Assembly (NCBI GenBank): GCA_029202545.1
Contig: CP119311.1
Coordinates: 5,890,001-5,954,000, forward strand
Source of the DNA: Candidatus Pseudobacter hemicellulosilyticus
GTDB taxonomy: Bacteria; Bacteroidota; Bacteroidia; Chitinophagales; Chitinophagaceae
DNA length: 64,000 bases
Direction of reading: 5' to 3'
The notes below the pieces were generated by a model. That model ran no database searches. It had not been told where the DNA came from and saw only the letters and a list, made by a program, of their open reading frames with translations. Positions 58,228 through 64,000 of the stretch are shown here, in pieces (positions within the stretch are counted from its first letter, which is position 1; each line of letters begins with the position of its first letter). Both the position numbers and the translations under genes were made by a program.

Positions 58228-59919
58228 TTAGCGCCTGCTGTCCGCCTCATTCATCCGGATCCTTCTGCCGCGGTAATTTTTACCGTCAATAGAACTGATC
58301 ATCTGCCTGGCTGCTCCTTTATCAATTTCAATCCAGCTGTTCATCTCCTTCATATCGATGCGTCCCAGTACGTCTTTTCTCAGGTCGCTCATATCGAGTA
58401 TGAACTGGAGGAAACTGGCTTTATAAAATCCGTCTTTGGTACCCAGGTTAACAAACAGCCGGGTATAATCCCCGCCGCCGTTAAATTCCCGGCCCCTGGT
58501 ATCCCGCCTGTTACCGGTGGCGGCGCCGTTGCGCTCGCTGCGCCAGTCCCGGCGTTCGCCGCCTCTTTCCATCCGTTCGCCGCGTTTGATCTCGCGCACA
58601 TTGAGGTCTTCGGCGTTCTCATAGTATTTCAGGAAACGGTCAAATTCCATTGCGGCCACCCGCTTCAGGACTTCTTCTTTGGTAACTTCTGCAAACTTCT
58701 CTTCCAGCATGGGGACATAGGATTCATAAGCCCCGTCGCTGATATCAGCCTGCATCAGCTTGTCCATGAAATGATAGAACTGTTTGCGGCATACATCCTT
58801 TCCTGCCGGGATTTCCAGCTTATGGAAGGATACCTGCACAATTCCCTGGATCTGGCGCATCTTGCCGGTTTCCCGGGCATGGATGATGGACATACAGATC
58901 CCTGTTTTACCGGCACGGCCGGTACGGCCGCTGCGGTGGGTGTAGACCTCCACATCGTCCGGCAGCTCGTAGTTGATGACGTGGGTGATCCCCTGTACAT
59001 CAATACCGCGGGCGGCTACGTCGGTGGCAATCAGCAGCTGCAGGGTCTTTTCCCGGAACTCATTCATCACTTTGTCCCGCTGCTGCTGGGTCAGATCGCC
59101 ATGCAGGGCGTCAATATCATAGCCTTCCCGGGTCAGCTTTTCAGCAATATCCTGGGCATCGGCCTTGGTACGGGTAAAGATGATACCATAGATACCCGGG
59201 TTAAAGTCAATCAGCCTTTTCAGCGTCTGGTAACGGTGCTGGGAGCTGGTGACATAATACTGGTGGTCAATGTTCTTGTTGGCTGTATTCACTTTGCCTA
59301 CTGTGATCTCCTTGGGCTCCTTCATATAGCGCTTGCTCACCCTTTTGATCTCGGGCGGCATGGTGGCGCTGAACAGCCAGGTAGATTCGCGGTTGGGCGT
59401 ATTCTGCAGAATAAACTCGATATCTTCCTGGAAACCCATGTTGAGCATCTCATCCGCTTCGTCCAGCACTACATATTTGATCTGTTCAAGGTTGATGGCC
59501 TTCCTTTCTATCAGGTCAATCAGACGGCCAGGTGTGGCCACTACGATCTGCACACCTCTTTTAAGGTCGCGGATCTGCTGTCCGATGGAGGTACCACCAT
59601 ATACAGCTACCACGGACATGCCGGGCATGAACTTCTTGAACAGCTCCACTTCGTTCACAATCTGGAGGCAGAGTTCACGGGTAGGACATACTACCAGCGC
59701 CTGCGGGAATTTTTGTTGCTCATCGACCAGTTGCAGTAAAGGCAATCCGAATGCAGCTGTTTTCCCCGTGCCCGTTTGCGCCAGACCTACCAGGTCCTTG
59801 GTGCCGCTTAATAAAACAGGAATCGCTTGTTCCTGGATGGGTGTCGGGTTCTTAAAGCCTAATGCATCGGTAGCCTGTACCAGCCTCGCGTCTAAACCCA
59901 ACGCGTCAAAAGTCGTCAT
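58228..59919 (-). CDS. DEAD-box RNA helicase with DbpA-like RNA-binding domain
   Basis: About 563 residues. All helicase motifs are present: PTPIQEQAIPVL (Q motif), AQTGTGKTAAFG, VCPTRELC, TPGRLID, VLDEADEML, SATMPPE, ATDVAARGIDV and HRSGRTGRAGKTG. After a charged Arg/Gly linker comes a C-terminal DbpA-like domain (TRLFVNLGTKDGFYKASFLQ, NSWIEIDKGAARQMISSIDG). It probably remodels rRNA or mRNA. Its ATG at 59919 is supported by a -7 box at 59938-59945. It splits the pheA-tyrA group from the aro group but likely has its own promoter. Confidence 0.94.
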   Translation of the reverse strand: MTTFDALGLDARLVQATDALGFKNPTPIQEQAIPVLLSGTKDLVGLAQTGTGKTAAFGLPLLQLVDEQQKFPQALVVCPTRELCLQIVNEVELFKKFMPGMSVVAVYGGTSIGQQIRDLKRGVQIVVATPGRLIDLIERKAINLEQIKYVVLDEADEMLNMGFQEDIEFILQNTPNRESTWLFSATMPPEIKRVSKRYMKEPKEITVGKVNTANKNIDHQYYVTSSQHRYQTLKRLIDFNPGIYGIIFTRTKADAQDIAEKLTREGYDIDALHGDLTQQQRDKVMNEFREKTLQLLIATDVAARGIDVQGITHVINYELPDDVEVYTHRSGRTGRAGKTGICMSIIHARETGKMRQIQGIVQVSFHKLEIPAGKDVCRKQFYHFMDKLMQADISDGAYESYVPMLEEKFAEVTKEEVLKRVAAMEFDRFLKYYENAEDLNVREIKRGERMERGGERRDWRSERNGAATGNRRDTRGREFNGGGDYTRLFVNLGTKDGFYKASFLQFILDMSDLRKDVLGRIDMKEMNSWIEIDKGAARQMISSIDGKNYRGRRIRMNEADSRR

Positions 59920-59937
59920 AGATGTAAAAATTTGGCG

Positions 59938-59945
59938 CAAAGGTA
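59938..59945 (-). promoter_or_regulatory. -7 promoter element for the helicase gene
   Basis: TACCTTTG matches TAnnTTTG and lies 18 bases before the ATG at 59919. A longer frame starting at 59940 would overlap it. No clear -33 match. Confidence 0.55.
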
Positions 59946-60010
59946 CGCCATGTGCAGCCGATGGCCTAAATTATCCTCTCAAAGAGCTGAAATGCAGGCC
60001 CAAAGGGCAT

Positions 60011-60217
60011 TTACCGGAGCAAAAACCAGGCTCCGATGCCTAAACTGAGCAATCCGCAGGTTATATTAAGGATTTCCCTATACCTCTTCCCGAGGGATAA
60101 CTCCATCCTTTCTGAGTGGCTGCTACCCCAAAAAAGCCATTTTGAGCGACTAAATCCCAGGTACAGGCACAGCATACCGAAGCCCAGGAAGAAAATGGTG
60201 TCAAAATTCCAGTTCAT
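60011..60217 (-). CDS. Small two-helix membrane protein coupled to tyrA
   Basis: A 68-residue protein with two hydrophobic segments (IFFLGFGMLCLYLGF and ITCGLLSLGIGAWFLL) separated by a basic loop. Its ATG overlaps the tyrA stop by four bases (ATGA), so its translation is probably coupled to tyrA. No family recognised; the ending at 60011 precedes the helicase promoter. It may be a regulator or a transporter-associated peptide. Confidence 0.65.
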   Translation of the reverse strand: MNWNFDTIFFLGFGMLCLYLGFSRSKWLFWGSSHSERMELSLGKRYREILNITCGLLSLGIGAWFLLR

Positions 60218-61062
60218 TTGATGATCCTTTTAATGCCATTGGCCTGTTCTATCAATTCCTGCAGGTACTCGGCATTTTCCTTTTCCAGGCAGGCTTTAAA
60301 TTTCCGGAGCTGGCTGATATGCTCATTCAGCACATCCAGCAGGTGCTCCCGGTTCTGCATAAAAATGGGCACCCACATGGCCGGGTTACTCTTGGCCAGC
60401 CGCACCGTGCTCTCAAAACCACCACCTGCCAGCTGGAAGATGGCGTCCCCTTCCTTCTCTTTTTCCAGGACCGTATTGGCCAGGGCAAAAGAAGTGATAT
60501 GGGAGATATGGCTCACGTAAGCTGCATGCATATCATGGTTATCTGCGTCCATATAAGTAATGTTCATGCCCAGCTGCCGGTAAATGTTCTCTACAATGTC
60601 CACAACAGCCGGATCACTCTGGTCCTTTTCGCAGATCACGCAGGCCCGGCCGCTGAACGCATTGCGCACCGCCGCTTCCGGCCCGCTGTACTCCGTGCCC
60701 CACATGGGGTGGGTAGCCACAAAACGGCTGCGCATGGGATGGTCCGCCAGCGCTTTGCAGAGGGCCGATTTGGTACTGCCGGCATCCGCCACTATCTGCC
60801 GGTCGGTGACCAGGTCCATGACCTGGCGCATCACCGGGAGGGTGGCGTCCACAGGAATGGCCACATAAATGAACTCGCTGGCTTTTACCGCTTCTTCCAG
60901 GGGCAGGGCCTCATCTATCAGGCCCAGTTCCAGCGCTTTCTGCTCGCTGGCTTTTGTACGGCTCACGCCGATGACTTTTTTGGTGAGCCCCAGCTCTTTC
61001 AGCGCCAGGCTGAAGGAACCGCTGATCAGGCCCACCCCTACTATTGTAACTGAATTGAACAT
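60214..61062 (-). CDS. tyrA: Prephenate dehydrogenase
   Basis: Oxidative decarboxylation of prephenate to 4-hydroxyphenylpyruvate for tyrosine. 282 residues. Rossmann motif VTIVGVGLISGSFSLAL, then VADAGSTKSALCKAL, THPMWGTEYSGPEAAVRN and HMHAAYVSHISHITSFALAN-type His residues in the helical C-terminal domain. The ATG at 61062 is preferred over 61143, which overlaps the upstream gene. Ends with an ATGA overlap with the small membrane protein gene. Confidence 0.95.
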   Translation of the reverse strand: MFNSVTIVGVGLISGSFSLALKELGLTKKVIGVSRTKASEQKALELGLIDEALPLEEAVKASEFIYVAIPVDATLPVMRQVMDLVTDRQIVADAGSTKSALCKALADHPMRSRFVATHPMWGTEYSGPEAAVRNAFSGRACVICEKDQSDPAVVDIVENIYRQLGMNITYMDADNHDMHAAYVSHISHITSFALANTVLEKEKEGDAIFQLAGGGFESTVRLAKSNPAMWVPIFMQNREHLLDVLNEHISQLRKFKACLEKENAEYLQELIEQANGIKRIIK

Positions 61063-61067
61063 ATACC

Positions 61068-62261
61068 TTAACTGGCTTTTTCCTTGAATCTGATCTGTTG
61101 AATACGTTCTATACTTTCTGTAAGCCTGGCTTCGCTGCTGCAAAGGCTGACCCGGATATAGTTATTACCGGCTGTTCCGAAGATGCCGCCGGGGGTAATG
61201 AATACACCCGCCTGGTAGAGCAGTTCATCGCTCAGGGCATAACCGTCCTTATATCCATCCGGTATCCGGGCCCAGACAAAGAGTCCCGCCTGGCTATTGG
61301 AGTACCGGCAATCCAGCAGCTCCAGGAGTTGGGTAACTTTTTTCCGGCGGGCTCGGTAGATATCATTCACGCTGATATACCAGTCCTTGTTCAGGCTCAG
61401 CGCTTTGGCTGCCGCCAGCTGCAGGGGCAGGAACATACCGCTGTCCATATTGCTCTTGAAACGCAGCACCTCGTCAATGCGCTGTTTATCGCCGCAGAGC
61501 ATACCTACCCTCCAGCCGGCCATATTCTGGGCCTTGCTGAGCGAGTTCAGCTCTATCACCACTTCTTTTGCACCTTCGGTAGCCAGCAGGCTGGCGGGTT
61601 GATCGTTCAGGATGAAGCTATAGGGATTGTCGTGGCAGATCAGGATATGGTGCTGTTTGCCGAAGGCCACCAGCTGGCGGAACAGTTCTTCGGTAGGCAG
61701 CTGACCGGTAGGCATATGCGGATAGTTGACCCACATCAGCTTTACAGTCCCTTTACCGGCGGCGTTGATGGCTTTTACCTGTTGGGAAAGCTGCTCAAAA
61801 TCCGGCTGCCAGCTGCGTTCCTCTGTCAGCTCATAATCAATGCACTCCCCGCCGGCCAGCTGAACGGCGCTGCGGTAAGTAGGGTAACCGGGATTGGGCA
61901 GCAGGGCTTTATCGCCCGCATCCAGGTAGGTCATACAGATATGCATGATGCCTTCTTTGCTGCCAATGAGCGGCAGTATTTCTGTATCCGGGTTGAGGGT
62001 CACACCGTACCAATCCTGGTACCAGCCCGCCATGGCCTTACGCAAAGCGGGTGTTCCCTTATAGTTCTGGTAACCATGCACGTTGGGCTTGCTGCTTTCT
62101 TCCTGCAGCGTGGCAATCACATCGGGATGGGGTGGCAGGTCGGGGCTGCCAATGCCCAGGTTAATGATCTGTTTGCCCTGCTTGTTCAGTTCATCTATCT
62201 CCCGCAGTTTCTGGGAGAAGTAGTATTCGCCGATGCCTTCCAGCCTTTTAGACGTTTGCAT
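61068..62261 (-). CDS. Class I/II aminotransferase, likely aromatic
   Basis: A PLP enzyme of 397 residues. Motifs: NLGIGSPDLPPHPDVI, SKEGIMHICMTYLDAGDKAL, WVNYPHMPTGQLP (N-P-x-x-P-T-G region), CHDNPYSFIL and ELNSLSKAQNMAGWRVGM with the Schiff-base Lys. Located between pheA and tyrA, so it probably aminates phenylpyruvate and hydroxyphenylpyruvate, although relatives act as LL-diaminopimelate or aspartate aminotransferases. Five bases separate it from tyrA. Confidence 0.9.
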   Translation of the reverse strand: MQTSKRLEGIGEYYFSQKLREIDELNKQGKQIINLGIGSPDLPPHPDVIATLQEESSKPNVHGYQNYKGTPALRKAMAGWYQDWYGVTLNPDTEILPLIGSKEGIMHICMTYLDAGDKALLPNPGYPTYRSAVQLAGGECIDYELTEERSWQPDFEQLSQQVKAINAAGKGTVKLMWVNYPHMPTGQLPTEELFRQLVAFGKQHHILICHDNPYSFILNDQPASLLATEGAKEVVIELNSLSKAQNMAGWRVGMLCGDKQRIDEVLRFKSNMDSGMFLPLQLAAAKALSLNKDWYISVNDIYRARRKKVTQLLELLDCRYSNSQAGLFVWARIPDGYKDGYALSDELLYQAGVFITPGGIFGTAGNNYIRVSLCSSEARLTESIERIQQIRFKEKAS

Positions 62262-62304
62262 GGTCCCTTTTTTCGGTTATTTATATAAGTTAGTTCGTTG
62301 TCAG

Positions 62305-63135
62305 TTATACAGTTTTGCCTTTCCGGTAGATGCCATAGATCTTGAGTTCCCGGGTGATGGACCGGATAGTAGCAATGACCCGGTCAAACTGTTCCCGGCT
62401 ATCAAATTCCATATCGGCATGAAAGCTGTATTCCCAGTCGCTCCCCGGTATCGGAAAGCTTTGCAGTTTGCTGAGGTTGATGCCACCTTCTGCAATAGCG
62501 GTAAGCACTTTGGCCAGGCTGCCGCGGGAGTGGTCCGTATTGAAATTGACAGAAGCTTTGTTGGCATCTTCCACCGCCTGCGCCATATCCTCCGGTTGCA
62601 GGATCAGGAAACGGGTGTAGTTGCTTTTCATGGTATGGATATTGGGCGCCAGGATCTCCAGTTCAAAAAGTTCGGCGGCCAGTTTGCTGGCGATGGCAGC
62701 AGTGTGTTTGCTTTTTTTCTGGTGCAGGTGTTTGGCGCTGAGGGCCGTGTCTTCTGTCTCCACCAGTTTCCAGTCGTATTTATCCAGGTATTCCAGGCAT
62801 TGCTGCAGGGCCATATGGTGGGAATGTACTTCCCGGATGTCTTCCAGGGTAACGCCGGGGTTTACCAGCAGTTGCTGTTTGATAGGCAGGTAGATCTCGC
62901 CGGTAACGCGCAGGTTGCTTTTCTGGAGCAGGCTGTAATTGGGGAGGATGCTGCCGGCAATGGAATTCTCAATGGCCATTACGCCGCCATTGCTTTCTTT
63001 TTTGTTGGCTGCAATTTTCACTACTTCCCGGAAAGTGGCGCAGGGGATCACTTCCACCTGCTTACCGAAAAACTGCTGCGCAGCCACCTGGTGAAAGCTG
63101 CCTTCGTACCCCTGGATCGAAACTTTTGTTGACAT
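62305..63135 (-). CDS. pheA: Prephenate dehydratase
   Basis: Converts prephenate to phenylpyruvate for phenylalanine. 276 residues. Catalytic domain: VSIQGYEGSFHQVAAQQFFG, GVMAIENSIAGSILPNYSLL and NYTRFLILQ (the TRF motif). The C-terminal ACT domain (HSRGSLAKVLTAIAEGGINL, KLQSFPIPGSDWEYSFH) should bind phenylalanine for feedback inhibition. The ATG at 63135 lies directly after the attenuator U-run; the longer frame to 63165 runs back through the terminator hairpin. First structural gene of the aromatic supercluster. Confidence 0.96.
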   Translation of the reverse strand: MSTKVSIQGYEGSFHQVAAQQFFGKQVEVIPCATFREVVKIAANKKESNGGVMAIENSIAGSILPNYSLLQKSNLRVTGEIYLPIKQQLLVNPGVTLEDIREVHSHHMALQQCLEYLDKYDWKLVETEDTALSAKHLHQKKSKHTAAIASKLAAELFELEILAPNIHTMKSNYTRFLILQPEDMAQAVEDANKASVNFNTDHSRGSLAKVLTAIAEGGINLSKLQSFPIPGSDWEYSFHADMEFDSREQFDRVIATIRSITRELKIYGIYRKGKTV

Positions 63136-63140
63136 ACAAT

Positions 63141-63178
63141 TGGTTAAAAACAAAAGTCCCGGCACCTGGCCGGGACTT
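63141..63178 (-). terminator. Attenuator terminator before pheA
   Basis: A perfect 10-base-pair stem, AAGTCCCGGC (63169-63178) with GCCGGGACTT (63154-63163), five-base loop, followed on the minus strand by UUGUUUUUAA. It ends 6 bases before the pheA ATG and 22 bases after the leader-peptide stop. A leader segment at 63223-63231 (GCCGGGATT) is nearly identical to the 3' arm and can pair with the 5' arm over nine base pairs (one G-U) as an antiterminator. Confidence 0.9.
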
Positions 63179-63200
63179 CTTATTGTTGATCTTTATTTTC

Positions 63201-63293
63201 TCAGTTTGATCTCAACAAAAGCAATCCCGGCTTCTCCGTAAAGAAGTAAAAAAAGTAAAAGTAAAAATAACGGTATGCTTTTGCGATGTTCAT
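63201..63293 (-). CDS. Phe/Tyr leader peptide of the pheA operon
   Basis: A 30-residue peptide with ATG at 63291-63293 and TGA at 63201-63203. Residues 7-18 read YRYFYFYFFYFF: five Tyr and six Phe codons, then TEKPGLLLLRSN. It is not a functional protein but a sensor: a ribosome short of charged Tyr- or Phe-tRNA would stall in this run. A GCAAAAGCA (codons 4-6, 63276-63284) can also pair with TGCTTTTGT (63215-63223), a further 9-base pairing around the aromatic codons. Its own promoter ends 7 bases before the ATG. Confidence 0.88.
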   Translation of the reverse strand: MNIAKAYRYFYFYFFYFFTEKPGLLLLRSN

Positions 63294-63300
63294 GTAAGAC

Positions 63301-63330
63301 CAAAAATAGCGAGGAAAATTGAAAAACAAA
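63301..63330 (-). promoter_or_regulatory. Promoter of the pheA leader
   Basis: TTTG (63327-63330), 18 bases, TATTTTTG (63301-63308). The -7 element is an exact TAnnTTTG. It ends seven bases before the leader-peptide ATG, so the leader peptide has almost no 5' untranslated RNA. Confidence 0.75.
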
Positions 63331-63425
63331 ATAATTTTTTGGGACGAACCAAAGACTAACGTTCGTTGTAAGACTGGTTTGGGGACGAACCAGCTTCGCC
63401 GGCTATCCTTCGCGGTTGGAGCCCT

Positions 63426-63546
63426 GTCGCTCGCCTCCGGCGAGTGACGATTATTTGTTCGCCTCCGGCGAAGGTTTCGGGGCCGGCTGGTTTGTGCTGG
63501 TCGCCAGAGGCTACGGAATAGTGGTCACCCGCCGGAGGCAAGCGAC
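63426..63546. repeat. REPIN-like inverted repeat 2
   Basis: Left REP GTCGCTCGCC-TCC-GGCGAGTGAC (63426-63448), a perfect-stem hairpin unit, and an inverted right REP at 63516-63546. The arms match at 21 of 23 positions over the core. Same family as the element at 52512-52629. Upstream, GGGACGAACCA is repeated directly near 63341 and 63382. Confidence 0.75.
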
Positions 63547-63584
63547 TGGTACCCCCTGGAGCGAGCGACGGTATACCAAAGGCG

Positions 63585-63986
63585 CTACTCCAATCGCTTC
63601 TGCATCTGCTCGTCAATTTTTTTGAACAGGTGAAAAGGTTTGTAGGTCCGCCAGTTATCCATCTCCATCAGTTCCAGGAACCGGTTGAGTTTTGCTTTCT
63701 TAAAATCATGCTGCGTCTGTTCAGGCATATTGAGGATCACCACCCAGCCATTCTCATCCGTCACTTCCTCAAACCATTCCTGGTAATAGTCCTTATCGCC
63801 GCTATGGAAGTTGAGGACATTTTCAGCAATAAGGATAAACTTCGTGATACCGAAACTGAAAAAGGGATCAGTGACTTCCCGCTTCAGCTCCATGATATCA
63901 TTCTCAATAGCATCGTTCCACTCCCCTATCAGTTCTATAATAGCATACTGTTCTTCATAGTCCGCCATCAGCACTTTGAGGTACAT
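63585..63986 (-). CDS. Hypothetical protein near the right edge
   Basis: A 133-residue acidic cytosolic protein without signal peptide: MADYEEQYAIIELIGEWNDA, FSFGITKFILIAENVLNFHS and NGWVVILNMPEQTQHDFKKA. No family was recognised. The codons upstream of the ATG at 63986 remain open to the window edge, so the true start may lie outside. It ends next to REPIN-like element 2. Confidence 0.6.
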   Translation of the reverse strand: MYLKVLMADYEEQYAIIELIGEWNDAIENDIMELKREVTDPFFSFGITKFILIAENVLNFHSGDKDYYQEWFEEVTDENGWVVILNMPEQTQHDFKKAKLNRFLELMEMDNWRTYKPFHLFKKIDEQMQKRLE

Positions 63987-64000
63987 GGTGCGACTGCCGA

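Noticed and set aside
61098..62288. A 396-codon open frame on the plus strand
   Set aside because: Antisense to the aminotransferase gene, which carries the PLP lysine and other motifs.
1..64000. tRNA, rRNA, CRISPR arrays and complete insertion sequences
   Set aside because: I looked in all larger spacers and found none; the only transposase homologue has no IS ends and the repeats are REP-like, not CRISPR.

Overview
The window comes from a Bacteroidota chromosome, most likely a member of the Chitinophagaceae. The evidence is gene content: type IX secretion (T9SS) sorting domains of both kinds, a PorV-like protein, FecI/FecR/TonB-receptor loci, an alpha ribosomal operon ending in rplQ-carA, and a DAHP synthase fused to chorismate mutase. 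Promoters have the Bacteroidota form (-7 TAnnTTTG, -33 TTTG). No rRNA, tRNA, CRISPR array or complete insertion sequence was seen. Most genes lie on the minus strand; positions 34.8-48.4 kb are mainly on the plus strand.

Layout. 0-5 kb: the N-terminal part of an RHS/YD-repeat protein, a YwqK-like protein, a PpiC-type isomerase with small lipoproteins (one decayed), aroQ and a lipoprotein. 5-10.3 kb: the operon infA-rpmJ-rpsM-rpsK-rpsD-rpoA-rplQ followed by carA. Five of its six internal spacers hold a GC-rich hairpin. 10.4-13.4 kb: a hypothetical protein, an aldo/keto reductase and an S41 peptidase. 13.6-26.4 kb: an outer-membrane locus of ECF sigma factor, FecR, TonB receptor, lipoprotein, two related T9SS cargo proteins, a PorV-like protein and a beta-helix lipoprotein. 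26.5-33.3 kb: a TetR-controlled drug-efflux type operon (TolC, HlyD, two ABC ATPases, two permeases). 33.4-42 kb: hmgA, a phosphodiesterase, a T9SS type B protein, a beta-propeller protein, a TPR lipoprotein and rpe. 42-47.6 kb is an accessory stretch: a higBA-type toxin-antitoxin pair, a TonB receptor, an AT-rich fic gene with a palindromic upstream region, two sigma-54-like promoters, a candidate small RNA and an orphan T9SS C-terminal domain. 47.7-52.2 kb: pdxJ, an OmpA protein, RlpA and an L,D-transpeptidase.

52.5-63.6 kb is an aromatic amino acid supercluster on the minus strand: pheA, aminotransferase, tyrA, a small membrane protein, a DEAD-box helicase, DAHP synthase/chorismate mutase, a Y1-transposase-like gene, aroB, aroA, aroC, a DUF952 gene and a thiamine-binding-like gene. 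Two REPIN-like inverted repeats bracket it.

The most notable finding is in front of pheA. A short leader gene unannotated by length encodes a 30-residue peptide in which 11 of residues 7-18 are Tyr or Phe. It is followed by a perfect terminator hairpin just before the pheA start, and the leader carries a segment that can form a competing antiterminator. This is the architecture of ribosome-mediated transcription attenuation by phenylalanine/tyrosine supply. A second notable point is the Y1-transposase homologue that sits seamlessly inside the aro operon and appears to have Phe at the position of the catalytic Tyr.
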